This document shows positions 16,694 to 25,837 of a stretch of DNA of 64,000 nucleotides, piece by piece. Below the pieces are notes generated by a model, which was not told where the DNA came from, did no database searches, and saw only the letters and a list, made by a program, of their open reading frames with translations. The translations under genes and the position numbers were made by a program. The first letter of the stretch is position 1. Every line of letters starts with the position of its first letter. The stretch is from Parablautia intestinalis. Its GTDB lineage: Bacteria; Bacillota; Clostridia; Lachnospirales; Lachnospiraceae. Location of the stretch: the NCBI GenBank assembly GCA_003612395.1, contig RAYQ01000005.1:124001-188000 (forward strand), read 5' to 3'.

Positions 16694-18553
16694 TTAAATG
16701 TAATTCATAAGGGACGTCTGCATAATTTTGCCTGTTGCCATAAGAGCCGAATTGTAAGTAAGCTCTGTGCTGGTAAGCTTAACAACAACTTCCGCAATAT
16801 CGATATCCTCATTCTCCGACTGAAGAGTCTGGAAAGTGGTACGCTGATCCATAAGGCGGTTGCCGATAAGGTCAAGACGCTGGCTTCTGGTTCCATTGTC
16901 TGTCAATGCCACGTTAGTATCATCCAGGTGCCCCTGCATCTTGGTTATGGTTTCCCCAAACATTTTGTGGATATTTTCCCGTATATAGGTATACGCCTTA
17001 TCCGCCGCTTCATATCTCTTTAACGCCACCGGATAATCGGCATCTTTTTCTTCATCCAAGCCTTTTAAAACACCGTCAAGCTCATTTCTGATAGCTTCTA
17101 TTTCCTTTAAATCCTCCAGAGCTCTTTCCAGATCGTCAATGTCCCTGTCAATGCCGTGGCCAAACACTTCGTCTGCCGTGGTGTTTACCTGTATTTTCTG
17201 ATTATAGCCCACGTCATATTCAATAACCTGTTTTTTACCTTCTCCTCTTAAATATTCCTGGTTATAATTTACGGTCTTATCCGTGCCGTCTTTATCTTTA
17301 ACGGTCCCGGTGCAGGCAAAATAATGCTCCGGACGCAGGTCTCCCTTCACCCATTCGTCCTTCCGGTAGGTTACGGCCATTTCCGGATTTTGCTGCGCCG
17401 CCTGCTCTATTGCATCATATGATGCGTTGCTGAAAAGCAGTTCTCCGGTTTCCGGAATCAGGATTACCTTATTTGTACCATTTTTGTTTGCCTCATATAT
17501 CTGTTTGTAGGGATCAGGATTACTTGTCAGCGAAACTGTTTGAACCGCTTCACCCATAAATTCCTGGGTCAAAGTAAAGCCGGAAAGAGTTACATCTCCG
17601 GTTGTCGCCGGCTGCCCGTTGGCATCTGTCATTTCCGTCCCTGCAGGTAATGTAACATTTGCATCATTTTCTAAGGTCACACTGCTTCCATCGCTCAGCG
17701 TTATGGTTGTGCCTGCCGGTAAGGTTGCCGCCCCGGCATTCACTGTTGCCTTCGTACCTGCCGGCAGCATTATCTTGTTTACATCCACACCCAAATCATC
17801 TAAGGTTTTGACAGAGCCATCCTTCAATTTCACAGATGTTGTTCCGGGCAGGGTTACCGATGTTTTTTCCATTATGCCATCAGCAGAGAGTGCATCATAG
17901 GAAAGGCGGAGCCTGTGGATATTACTGTTTTCATCATTGAAAATCCCCTGCTCTACCGCTGCGTTGTACGCCGCATCCTTATAATTATCCTTGGTAATTC
18001 CATCAAGAACGTCTCTGTCCGTATAGTTGATGGTATCGAAATCTTTTATATTAACCTGCTCTGTAATCTCGTATCTGGGATATCCGTCAGGCTGCTCGTT
18101 CACATCATCTTCAAAGCTTAAGGTGGTATCTGTTCTGTATCCGGTAAAGATGTATCTCCCCGCATAGTCCGTATTCCCTGTAGAATAAACCTCATCCCGA
18201 AGAGCCTTGAGCTGCCCTATGATAATCTCCAGTTCGGCAGGCTGCAGATCCTTATTGGCCGCCTTATTTGCCTGCTTGCTCATTTCGGTAAGCACATCCG
18301 TAACCGTCTTAAGAGCGCCCTCCGTAACTTCAAGCCAGCTTCCTGCATCCGGCGCGTTCTTTTCATAATATTGGGTAAGCTCTGCAACACTGGTGCGAAG
18401 GCGCAGTGCACGGATGGCAATAACCGGATCATCAGAAGGTCTTGTGATCTTCTTTTGGGTTGACATCATTGTGCTTAACTTATCCTGTAGTATCTTATTA
18501 TTATTGATATTATACAGAGAGTTATTCTGCATAATTTTATTTGTCATTCTCAT
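16694..18553 (-). CDS. flgL: Flagellar hook-associated protein 3, extended
   Basis: At 619 residues this FlgL is about twice the usual 300. The N-terminus (MRMTNKIMQNNSLYNINNNK, TRPSDDPVIAIRALRLR) and C-terminus (ELTYNSALMATGKIMQTSLMNYI) are normal junction helices. The extra material lies around residues 225-480 and includes three LPAGT or LPGTT units alternating with TVNAG, TLSDGSSVTL and TLENDANVTL, suggesting a short beta-repeat domain exposed on the filament base. I chose ATG 18553, with AAGGAG nine bases upstream. The protein joins FlgK to the filament. It follows flgK2 closely on the flgM transcript. Confidence 0.92.
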   Translation of the reverse strand: MRMTNKIMQNNSLYNINNNKILQDKLSTMMSTQKKITRPSDDPVIAIRALRLRTSVAELTQYYEKNAPDAGSWLEVTEGALKTVTDVLTEMSKQANKAANKDLQPAELEIIIGQLKALRDEVYSTGNTDYAGRYIFTGYRTDTTLSFEDDVNEQPDGYPRYEITEQVNIKDFDTINYTDRDVLDGITKDNYKDAAYNAAVEQGIFNDENSNIHRLRLSYDALSADGIMEKTSVTLPGTTSVKLKDGSVKTLDDLGVDVNKIMLPAGTKATVNAGAATLPAGTTITLSDGSSVTLENDANVTLPAGTEMTDANGQPATTGDVTLSGFTLTQEFMGEAVQTVSLTSNPDPYKQIYEANKNGTNKVILIPETGELLFSNASYDAIEQAAQQNPEMAVTYRKDEWVKGDLRPEHYFACTGTVKDKDGTDKTVNYNQEYLRGEGKKQVIEYDVGYNQKIQVNTTADEVFGHGIDRDIDDLERALEDLKEIEAIRNELDGVLKGLDEEKDADYPVALKRYEAADKAYTYIRENIHKMFGETITKMQGHLDDTNVALTDNGTRSQRLDLIGNRLMDQRTTFQTLQSENEDIDIAEVVVKLTSTELTYNSALMATGKIMQTSLMNYI

Positions 18554-18599
18554 GCCTGTGGTCTCCTTCATATATAGTGTCGTGCAGTTAAATGGCTAT

Positions 18600-20426
18600 T
18601 TATACACCGGTCCGCAGAATCAGCTGATCATAAACTTCCGTAAGTGTCTGAATCATCTTGGATGCCAGGGTATATGCATTCTGGAATTTCACCAGGTTTA
18701 CAGCTTCTTCATCCTCATCCACGCTGGAAATAGCGCTTCTCTGGTTGTCAATGCTGTTTCTCAGGCCTTCATAGGTACTGCAGAAAGTACCGGCATCACT
18801 GGAATTTAAGGCCACATCCGATAAAATTCTCTCCAGCATCTGCCCCGCTGTTCCGTTACGGAAATTGAATTTTTCTTTGCTGGCAAGAAGGGCTATCACT
18901 TCTTCAATCTGCCCGCATTCTTCCACGCCCACCTCTTTGCTGCTTCTTGTTCCCAAAAGGGATGAGTCCAAAATAAGCGCCGGATTGATGGCAAAATTTC
19001 CTGCCGTCAATTCATAGTATCCGTCTCTGTCATCAAAATTATCCTTTGTGTAAGTTCCTCCAAGATATGTTCCGGTAAAAAGGATATCTCCCTGATTGCC
19101 GTTAACATCAAATCCTTTGGTAAAAATATCATTTACCTTTTCAGCAAACTGGCGTATCCACGCATTCATCTGTTCCATGTAATAGGGGATTCCCTGATAT
19201 TTAATCTTTGCTTCGGTTTTTGCTTCCTTGCCGATTTTTTCCGTACCGAGCCTGGGGGATTTATCTTCATTTATTGTGAAAATATAGGTGCTGTTGGTGT
19301 CATCATTAGGATCAAGCTCCCAACTGCTGTAGTAATACACTGTATTTCCGATATTAATCACGCCACCTGTATCGGAAAGCGTACATTCCTGCATATTTTT
19401 CAGATAATCTGCATCTACCTTGATCGTTACCTTAGTCGGATCCGTACTGGATGTACCGCCTGTCACAGCGTCCACTATTCCCGTGAAGTTAGAACTGTTA
19501 TTGCCGTCCCGAAGCTCCACAAGCCCTTTCAGCCTTCCTTCCATGGACAGGTTGGTAAGCCTGAAGGCATTTCCATTTCCCCATTTTATATCGTAAAGAC
19601 CATCGGCATCCGTCTGATTTACCTTTTCATTTGTATCCCGTGCTTCACATTTCAGGGACTTAAAACTGACCCCGTCCACAAGCGGCTGTCCCCCTGCAAT
19701 GCAAACCATATATCTGTTTGCCCCGGTTTCTCCTTTGCTGGCATCGTAGATCGGAGTTTCCCGCACTTCCACATCCACCAGCTCTGACAACTCATCTATC
19801 AGCAGCTCTCTCTGGTCTCTGAGCTCATTGGCCTTTGGTCCTGAAAGCTCTATCATGTTAATCTGTCTGTTCAAATTGGCAATCTTCTCGGCTAAAGAAT
19901 TAATTTCATCCACACACTGTTTGATTTCCAGGTTGATATCCTTTTGCAGCTCCTGAAGGTTCCCGTACATATTGTTAAAATAATCGGTCAGGGCCTTGGC
20001 TGATGCTATAAACTGAGCTTTGGAATTATCACTACTTGCATTCGTGGTTACAGACTGTAAGCTGTCGCTGAATTTATTAAAGATACTTCGAAAACCGCTG
20101 GTATTATCGTCATCAAAATAATCTTCTATCAGCTTCATATAGTAATCTTTAACGGAATACTCCCCGTATTTACTGTTATTATCCCAGTATTTCACATCAT
20201 AAAAGCTGTCTCTGATACGCTCAATAGCTATGGTGTTTACACCGGCTCCCACACAGCCATATGTAGTGTGAACCCGCAGTGCCTCATTGGCCTGGGTTGT
20301 CGCCTGCTGTCTGCTGTACCCGACCGTCTGTGCATTGGCAATGTTGTTGGCTGTCGTATTTAAAGATGCATTGGATGCCCGAAGTCCTGATCCTGCAATA
20401 TATAATCCTAAAAATTGTGATGGCAT
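18600..20426 (-). CDS. Second FlgK-like hook-associated protein 1
   Basis: A 608-residue FlgK-family protein with the N-terminal SGLRASNASLNTTANNIANAQTVGYSRQQ and C-terminal AVNLVKFQNAYTLASKMIQTLTEVYDQLI helices of junction proteins. It directly follows a canonical flgK and is only distantly similar outside the ends. It contains at least seven cysteines (for example in YGCVGAG, IKQCVDE, YMVCIAGG and EECGQIEE), unusual for axial proteins. It may form an additional junction layer or replace FlgK under some conditions. GGAAGG precedes the ATG. Confidence 0.9.
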   Translation of the reverse strand: MPSQFLGLYIAGSGLRASNASLNTTANNIANAQTVGYSRQQATTQANEALRVHTTYGCVGAGVNTIAIERIRDSFYDVKYWDNNSKYGEYSVKDYYMKLIEDYFDDDNTSGFRSIFNKFSDSLQSVTTNASSDNSKAQFIASAKALTDYFNNMYGNLQELQKDINLEIKQCVDEINSLAEKIANLNRQINMIELSGPKANELRDQRELLIDELSELVDVEVRETPIYDASKGETGANRYMVCIAGGQPLVDGVSFKSLKCEARDTNEKVNQTDADGLYDIKWGNGNAFRLTNLSMEGRLKGLVELRDGNNSSNFTGIVDAVTGGTSSTDPTKVTIKVDADYLKNMQECTLSDTGGVINIGNTVYYYSSWELDPNDDTNSTYIFTINEDKSPRLGTEKIGKEAKTEAKIKYQGIPYYMEQMNAWIRQFAEKVNDIFTKGFDVNGNQGDILFTGTYLGGTYTKDNFDDRDGYYELTAGNFAINPALILDSSLLGTRSSKEVGVEECGQIEEVIALLASKEKFNFRNGTAGQMLERILSDVALNSSDAGTFCSTYEGLRNSIDNQRSAISSVDEDEEAVNLVKFQNAYTLASKMIQTLTEVYDQLILRTGV

Positions 20427-20442
20427 CTATTCCACTTCCTTC

Positions 20443-22065
20443 CTATCTTCCTAATGTGCCGATGAGATGCTCTAACATTTCACTGACCGCATTAATATAA
20501 CGGCTGGCTGCATTGTATGCATTCTGGAACATGACCATATTGCTCATTTCCTCGTCTGCACTGACACCTAAAATCTGTTCTCTGGCCGAAGCCACATTAT
20601 CCACCGTTATCTGCTGATTTTCACTGATTCCCCTAAGAACATAGCCGTCATTGGCAACTAATGAAATCATATCGTCATAGTAATGGATAAAATTGGTTTT
20701 TGTCTTTACATTGGGGTTAATATTGTGATCTTCGGACATGAAAAGCTCTTTAAGAGCATCCGCCGTTTCCTGGTCAACCTTTCCGTCATCCTTCTTAAAG
20801 CCAAGGAGGGTAGGCGCCTGTTTAATTTCCCCGTTTATAATGATATTCTGAGTTGTAAAATCGTTGTCCGTTCCATATACTTCGGATCTTACATTAAATA
20901 TGGTATATGGTTCCCCACTGACAGGATCCCTCATGTAATTACTGTCCGGATTGTCTTTTCTGGCATTTTCAGCCGCTTTCGCAAAAATATCATTAATGCC
21001 TGTGGTAATCAGATGTACCAGATTATCAAATTCAGCCTGCACATTCATTACCACAGACTGAGAAATATTTCTGTCATAAGTACTTCCCGCTGTCAGATCC
21101 CGGAAGGTTGCCCTGTGGTCTCCTCTGGCATACAGCATGGCCTTCAGCGAGCCGATATCTGTATTGGCGCTGCTGGAAATAATCCTGTCCATATTAAATA
21201 CTTTCGCCCCCTCTGTGGAGGTTACTGTCTTAACGCCATTTACCATCTTGGTCTTCGCCAGCTGTGTCCAATAAGGTGTTGCAAAACCGTTCTCGTCATA
21301 CTCAAGCCCGATCTTATTAGCAGATTCCGCCCTGACAAAATCCTTTCCTTCCAGTTGAATAAGGATATTCCCTGAAACGTCTGTCCTGCATTCTATATAT
21401 GCCATGGTGGAGAGCTCATCGATCAGCTGGTTTCTCTCATCCCTTAAATCGTTTGCCTTTTCGATCTGTCCGGCCTCAATTTTCTGGATTTCCACATTGA
21501 GCTGTGCTATTCTGTCGCCATAAGCATTTATAGTATCTACCTGCTTTACGATTTTATCATTCAAATCATCCTGATACTCGCTAAGGCTCTTATATACCGC
21601 CTGAGACCGTGTCAGGAATTCGTTGCAGCGCTGCACGAAAACGCCCTGATTGACAGAATTTGCCGGATCCTTTGCCAGCTCCTGAACGGAGGTCCACAAA
21701 TTTTCAATGGTTTTGGCAAAAGCCTCTCCCTGCAGCTCCTGGAAAATATCTTCCACTTCCTCAACAGCTGCCGCAAAAGTATCATAGAATCCGCTTCTGC
21801 CTGATTCTCTTCTGTATGCTTTATCCAGGAAAACATCTCTGACTTGTTTTACTTGAGAATAATTGACACCAAGGCCTATCTGCTGATACGCAACAGCAGA
21901 AGCACTGGTAGAAATTGTATTATAAATGCGGGTCCCCTGCTGCACCTGCTGCCTGGTGTACCCGACTGTATCAACGTTTGCCATGTTGTGCGCGGTAGTA
22001 TTAAGCGCGTTCTGCCCCATCTGCAATCCGCTTAAACCCACATATAAGCTTCCCATTAAAGACAT
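20443..22065 (-). CDS. flgK: Flagellar hook-associated protein 1
   Basis: A 540-residue FlgK with MGSLYVGLSGLQMGQNALNTTAHNMANVDTVGYTRQQ at the N-terminus and EEMSNMVMFQNAYNAASRYINAVSEMLEHLI at the C-terminus. It forms the first hook-filament junction layer after export. Only one cysteine each in the RCNEF and ECRTD stretches is present, unlike the second copy. It follows flgN, whose product is its chaperone, by 43 bases. AGGAG with eight-base spacing supports the start. Confidence 0.96.
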   Translation of the reverse strand: MSLMGSLYVGLSGLQMGQNALNTTAHNMANVDTVGYTRQQVQQGTRIYNTISTSASAVAYQQIGLGVNYSQVKQVRDVFLDKAYRRESGRSGFYDTFAAAVEEVEDIFQELQGEAFAKTIENLWTSVQELAKDPANSVNQGVFVQRCNEFLTRSQAVYKSLSEYQDDLNDKIVKQVDTINAYGDRIAQLNVEIQKIEAGQIEKANDLRDERNQLIDELSTMAYIECRTDVSGNILIQLEGKDFVRAESANKIGLEYDENGFATPYWTQLAKTKMVNGVKTVTSTEGAKVFNMDRIISSSANTDIGSLKAMLYARGDHRATFRDLTAGSTYDRNISQSVVMNVQAEFDNLVHLITTGINDIFAKAAENARKDNPDSNYMRDPVSGEPYTIFNVRSEVYGTDNDFTTQNIIINGEIKQAPTLLGFKKDDGKVDQETADALKELFMSEDHNINPNVKTKTNFIHYYDDMISLVANDGYVLRGISENQQITVDNVASAREQILGVSADEEMSNMVMFQNAYNAASRYINAVSEMLEHLIGTLGR

Positions 22066-22107
22066 ATCTGTTGCTCCTTCTCATCGCTTTTTGAATTTTT
22101 ACAAGGA

Positions 22108-22626
22108 TTATTGCTTTGCGTCAAAGCCGCCTGCGTCCATTCCTATATGGGTCCCTGTGTTGTAGGCGCCCTTATTATAGTTTGCCGTTTCCGGCGCTGT
22201 ATTCATGGACTGCAGCATGTTCATGTCAAATTCCACCATTTCCAGCGCATTTTGAATCAAAATTGCATTCTGTCCGTTTACTTTCTTAACCTCATAAACA
22301 GCGGCGCGTAATCTGTCATGCACTCTAGCCAGTTTCTGCTGCTCTTCGGGCCTTGATTTAAGCATCTCAATCAGGTCCGTAAGCAGCAATGTTTCAACAT
22401 CCTTGTTCATTACATTGGCGATATCAGTAAAAACCTCTTGTCTTTTCTGTTCCAGACGGTTAATCCTACCGACAACGATTTGTTCTTCATCCGTGATTTT
22501 GGCTAATTTTTCAAGCTCACCGGCTACCACAACCGGTGTCTTTTTCATTGATAATCCCAGCAAGTTTTCATATTCCCGGCTTTCCAGGTCTAACACTTCA
22601 ATCAGGTTTTCCATCAAACTTGCCAC
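22108..22626 (-). CDS. flgN: Flagellar chaperone FlgN
   Basis: The 172-residue helical protein (MENLIEVLDLESREYENLLGLSMKKTPVVVAGELEKL, then RINRLEQKRQEVFTDI) matches the FlgN family, which escorts FlgK and FlgL to the export gate. The start is GTG 22626: GAGGT overlapping the flgM stop stands eight bases upstream, so flgM and flgN are translationally coupled. The C-terminal 30 residues (NYNKGAYNTGTHIGMDAGGFDAKQ) are Gly- and Asn-rich and likely disordered. Confidence 0.92.
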   Translation of the reverse strand: MASLMENLIEVLDLESREYENLLGLSMKKTPVVVAGELEKLAKITDEEQIVVGRINRLEQKRQEVFTDIANVMNKDVETLLLTDLIEMLKSRPEEQQKLARVHDRLRAAVYEVKKVNGQNAILIQNALEMVEFDMNMLQSMNTAPETANYNKGAYNTGTHIGMDAGGFDAKQ

Positions 22627-22631
22627 TTAGA

Positions 22632-22907
22632 TTACCTCATTTCTTCATATCTCTGCATTAATTTATCAGCAAAGCGATCCACTCCCACATCATATGTGCC
22701 GGCCTGAATCTGTGACTTAATGGAGGCTGTCAGCTCCTCCCTCACATCCTGACTGGCTGCCACAGCCTGCTTTGCAACCTGTATATCCCTGCCGAAGCCG
22801 GAAATCTGCAGCTTGTCAGAGTGCCCTGCGCTGCTCTTTGCCTGTGTCTTGGACACTTTCTTCGCATTATATAACTGCTGAACCTGTGTATAAGCTTCTA
22901 TACGCAT
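22632..22907 (-). CDS. flgM: Anti-sigma-D factor FlgM
   Basis: The 91-residue FlgM starts MRIEAYTQVQQLYNAKKV and ends with the sigma-binding region VREELTASIKSQIQAGTYDVGVDRFADKLMQRYEEMR. It inhibits sigma-D until the hook is finished and FlgM is exported. I use ATG 22907, with AAGGAGG seven bases upstream, and not an upstream in-frame ATG at 23060, because the sigma-D promoter lies between them. First gene of the seven-gene flgM-csrA transcript. Confidence 0.94.
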   Translation of the reverse strand: MRIEAYTQVQQLYNAKKVSKTQAKSSAGHSDKLQISGFGRDIQVAKQAVAASQDVREELTASIKSQIQAGTYDVGVDRFADKLMQRYEEMR

Positions 22908-23013
22908 CCGTATTCCTCCTTCCATGGATTTGCGGCAGTCCGGACGAACACCCGCCCTTAACTGCTGCACGGATTTTCCACTCATAAAGATTTTATTTCT
23001 TTTTACATTATTT

Positions 23014-23040
23014 GTATCGGATATTTTTGAAAAGACTTTA
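23014..23040 (-). promoter_or_regulatory. Sigma-D promoter of flgM
   Basis: TAAA, 15 bases, TCCGATAC on the minus strand, about 105 bases before flgM. It makes flgM part of its own sigma-D feedback loop. Confidence 0.75.
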
Positions 23041-23086
23041 GAGGATTTGCAAAAATTCATAGCAAAAGCAAAAGGAATGAACAGAC

Positions 23087-23115
23087 TTTACACTTCCCCG
23101 CAAAACCGCTATAAT
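23087..23115 (+). promoter_or_regulatory. Sigma-A promoter of 59-codon gene
   Basis: TTTACA (23087-23092) and TATAAT (23110-23115) are 17 bases apart. The -35 lies within a 13-base string repeated in the gene's terminator. Confidence 0.8.
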
Positions 23116-23162
23116 AAGATTGTATCAGTAAAAAATCATCAATTAAAAAAGGCGGTGAAAGG

Positions 23163-23342
23163 ATGGTACAGGAAATGTCTGATAAAGAATTAATTACAAT
23201 TACAATTGACAGATATGCGGAATTACAACGCATCAAGCAGTCAAACGGCAATCAGGAGAACAAAGAACTTGATTATTCTATCAGGTTAGCAGTGGCAAAA
23301 TTATCATCTTTAGGCGTAAACGTTGAAGATATAACCCTTTAA
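23163..23342 (+). CDS. Small conserved-looking hypothetical protein, 59 aa
   Basis: This short frame has its own sigma-A promoter, a ribosome-binding site (AAGGCGG, about eight bases before the ATG) and a strong terminator 19 bases after the stop, so I consider it a real gene. The product begins MVQEMSDKELITITIDRYAELQ and ends AVAKLSSLGVNVEDITL; it is charged and probably helical, with no signal peptide or membrane segment. I do not recognise a family. It is divergent from flgM, separated by about 250 bases that contain both promoters. A regulatory or DNA-associated role is possible but unsupported. Confidence 0.75.
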   Translation: MVQEMSDKELITITIDRYAELQRIKQSNGNQENKELDYSIRLAVAKLSSLGVNVEDITL

Positions 23343-23360
23343 AGGCAGCCGCAGGACGGG

Positions 23361-23404
23361 AAGTGTAAAGTCTGTTAAATTTCAGAGACTTTACACTTTT
23401 TTGT
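23361..23404 (+). terminator. Terminator after 59-codon gene
   Basis: A perfect 13-bp stem (23361-23373 with 23386-23398) followed by TTTTTTG. The 3' arm is identical to 13 bases around the gene's own -35. Confidence 0.92.
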
Positions 23405-23424
23405 TTCCGCGGGGCAATGAGCCG

Positions 23425-24807
23425 TTATTTTCCTTTTACATCAGGGCGGATTGCCACTCCGCGGGTCCTGTCCCCCTGGGGATTTTCACCAAAAACATAA
23501 TCATTCCCGGGCAGGACCGCATTCAGGATAATTCCCGCAAGAGCCGCGATTGCAAGACCTGTCAGGGTTATGGAAGTCGTACCTATCACAAAGGTAAGGC
23601 CGCTGCTGAATCCAAGGCCGCTGACCAAAATTACCGCTGCTATAATCAAATTTCTGGACTTCGTAAAATCCACTTTATTTTCCACTATATTCCGCACACC
23701 GATTGCGGAAATCATACCGTAAAGCATAAAGCTTACCCCGCCGATAATTGCAGAGGGAATGGAGCCGATAATTTCTGACATCTTGGGAATAAAGCTCAGC
23801 ACTACCGCGTAAACTGCGGCAAGACGGATTACCTTAGGATCATAAACCTTACTCAGCTCTAAGACCCCCGTGTTCTCTCCATATGTAGTATTGGCAGGAC
23901 CGCCAAAAAGCGCGGATAATGAGGTGGCAAGGCCATCGCCCACTAAGGTCCGGTGGAGACCGGGATTTTCAATAAAGTTCTCGCCTACCGTTGCTGAGAT
24001 AGCCGACATATCGCCGATATGCTCCATCATGGTTGCCAGCGCAATGGGCGCCATCACCAGAATGGCAGTTATATCAAATTTGCAAATCTGAAAAGGAGGC
24101 AGCCCAATCCAGCTTGCAGCCTGCACCCCTGTAAAATTTAAAATGACGCTGCCGTCAGGGTTTGTAAACCCGGCTGCATTAAAGATAAGCGCCGCTGCAT
24201 AGGAAATCATCACTCCCATAAGAATGGGAATAATTTTGAACATGCCCTTTCCCCAAATGTTGAAGATAATAATGGTTCCCAATGCGATAATGGCAAGCAG
24301 CCAGTTGGTAGAAGCATTGGAAACTGCGGAAGGGGCAAGGCTCAGTCCGATGCAGATAATAATCGGACCCGTAACCACAGGCGGAAGAAACCGCATTACT
24401 TTTTTAACCCCGATTAATTTAATAACCAGCGCCAGCGCCAGATACAAAAGGCCCGCTACCACAATACCGCCGCAGGCATAGGGAAGCTTCTCCCCCATGC
24501 TCATACCCGCAAAAACACCTGTATCTAACTGTGCTACTGTCTGAAAACCTCCTAAAAATGCGAAAGAAGAACCTAAGAATGCAGGTATCTTCAGCCTGGA
24601 GCAAAGATGGAAAAACAAAGTTCCCAGTCCCGCACAGATTAAGGTGACCTGAATCGAAAGTCCTTCTCCCTCAAAATAAACATTTACCAGAATTGGTACT
24701 AAAATTGTTGCGCCAAACATGGCGAACATGTGTTGTAATCCAAGGATAAGCATCTTGGGTATGCCAAGAGCCCTTGCATCACGAATCGCTTCCTGCTGTT
24801 TAGGCAT
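23425..24807 (-). CDS. uraA: Uracil/xanthine permease (NCS2 family)
   Basis: A 460-residue multi-pass membrane protein with HMFAMFGATILVPILV at the first segment, GSSFAFLGGF, the NCS2 motif region IALATMMEHIGDMSAIS and GPANTTYGENTGVLELSKV. NCS2 carriers import uracil or xanthine with protons. The divergent upp gene makes uracil the likeliest substrate. ATG 24807 is preseded by GAGGAGGG at seven bases; an in-frame ATG at 24831 has none. The upstream region contains TCCGGT/ACCGGA arms and repeats of ATAGCATT, whose role is unknown. Confidence 0.92.
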   Translation of the reverse strand: MPKQQEAIRDARALGIPKMLILGLQHMFAMFGATILVPILVNVYFEGEGLSIQVTLICAGLGTLFFHLCSRLKIPAFLGSSFAFLGGFQTVAQLDTGVFAGMSMGEKLPYACGGIVVAGLLYLALALVIKLIGVKKVMRFLPPVVTGPIIICIGLSLAPSAVSNASTNWLLAIIALGTIIIFNIWGKGMFKIIPILMGVMISYAAALIFNAAGFTNPDGSVILNFTGVQAASWIGLPPFQICKFDITAILVMAPIALATMMEHIGDMSAISATVGENFIENPGLHRTLVGDGLATSLSALFGGPANTTYGENTGVLELSKVYDPKVIRLAAVYAVVLSFIPKMSEIIGSIPSAIIGGVSFMLYGMISAIGVRNIVENKVDFTKSRNLIIAAVILVSGLGFSSGLTFVIGTTSITLTGLAIAALAGIILNAVLPGNDYVFGENPQGDRTRGVAIRPDVKGK

Positions 24808-24976
24808 AATGATTCCCTCCTCATGAGCCATTTCCGGTCATAGCATTTTGGTATGATCAGAACCGGATAGCATTTACTGTTTATGAAATTTTGGTATCTT
24901 TACAAGTATAAAGGGTATCCTTCCATATTACAAGAAAAACTTTGTAAAAAAAGAGAGAAATAAATGCTGTAATGAG

Positions 24977-25005
24977 TTGACGAACCCCTTAAGTTGCACT
25001 AGAAT
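24977..25005 (+). promoter_or_regulatory. Sigma-A promoter of upp
   Basis: TTGACG (24977-24982), 17 bases, TAGAAT (25000-25005), about 45 bases before the upp ribosome-binding site. Confidence 0.75.
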
Positions 25006-25053
25006 TTTACATAGTATAACAAGTTGACAAGTCACATTTACAGGAGGATTGCT

Positions 25054-25701
25054 ATGGAACATTTTGAAAACATGGAAAACGTATTTATACTGGATCACCC
25101 TTTAATCCAGCACAAAATATCCCGTCTTCGTGACGAGAACACCGGGACAAACGAATTCCGCAACTTAATCGAAGAAATTGCCATGTTGATGGGCTATGAG
25201 GCCCTGCGCGATCTTCCTTTAGAGGACGTGGAGGTTAAAACTCCCATTGAAACCTGTATGACTCCTTTTATTTCCGGTAAAAAAATGGCCATTGTGCCTA
25301 TTTTACGTGCCGGGCTTGGAATGGTAAACGGCATCCTTGCCCTTGTGCCCTCCGCCAAGGTAGGGCATATCGGTTTATACCGGGACCCCGAGACTCATGA
25401 TCCTCATGAATATTACTGCAAGCTTCCTGAGCCCATCGATTTAAGGACCATTGTTGTGGTAGACCCGATGCTGGCTACGGGAGGTTCAGGCGCCGAGGCG
25501 GTAAACTTCATCAAACAGCACGGAGGAAAGCACATCAAGTTTATGTGCATCATCGCTGCTCCCGAAGGACTTAAGAGACTGCGGGAAGCCCACCCCGATA
25601 TCCAGATCTATGTGGGACACCTTGACAGATGTCTGAATGAACATGCTTATATCTGTCCCGGGCTTGGCGATGCCGGGGACCGGATTTTCGGAACCAAATA
25701 A
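25054..25701 (+). CDS. upp: Uracil phosphoribosyltransferase
   Basis: The 215-residue enzyme converts uracil and PRPP to UMP. It has [33 protein letters not shown], the PRPP loop [12 protein letters not shown] and the uracil-binding C-terminal [19 protein letters not shown] 25054 follows AGGAGG; an upstream in-frame ATG at 25024 lacks a site. Together with the divergent permease it forms a pyrimidine salvage pair. A long GC hairpin and a T-tailed hairpin lie downstream. Confidence 0.98.
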   Translation: MEHFENMENVFILDHPLIQHKISRLRDENTGTNEFRNLIEEIAMLMGYEALRDLPLEDVEVKTPIETCMTPFISGKKMAIVPILRAGLGMVNGILALVPSAKVGHIGLYRDPETHDPHEYYCKLPEPIDLRTIVVVDPMLATGGSGAEAVNFIKQHGGKHIKFMCIIAAPEGLKRLREAHPDIQIYVGHLDRCLNEHAYICPGLGDAGDRIFGTK

Positions 25702-25725
25702 GATTCCGGACTTTTTATACAGCGA

Positions 25726-25751
25726 CTGCCAGGCTCCGCGAAGCCTGGCAG
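25726..25751. repeat. GC-rich palindrome downstream of upp
   Basis: CTGCCAGGCT and AGCCTGGCAG enclose CCGCGA. No T tract follows. The CGCGAAGC core resembles the REP-like family of this window, but the flanks do not match. Confidence 0.6.
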
Positions 25752-25799
25752 CGTCTGTTCACATCGTGCCAGTTTTATCTGTGTGATGCAATTTTAAAC

Positions 25800-25837
25800 G
25801 TCTCAAATGGTTTTTCTGTTTGGGACATTCCTTTTTT
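25800..25837 (+). terminator. Terminator of upp
   Basis: GTCTCAAA pairs with TTTGGGAC (one G-U) and ATTCC then TTTTTT follow. The tail overlaps the end of the convergent radical SAM gene. Confidence 0.7.
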
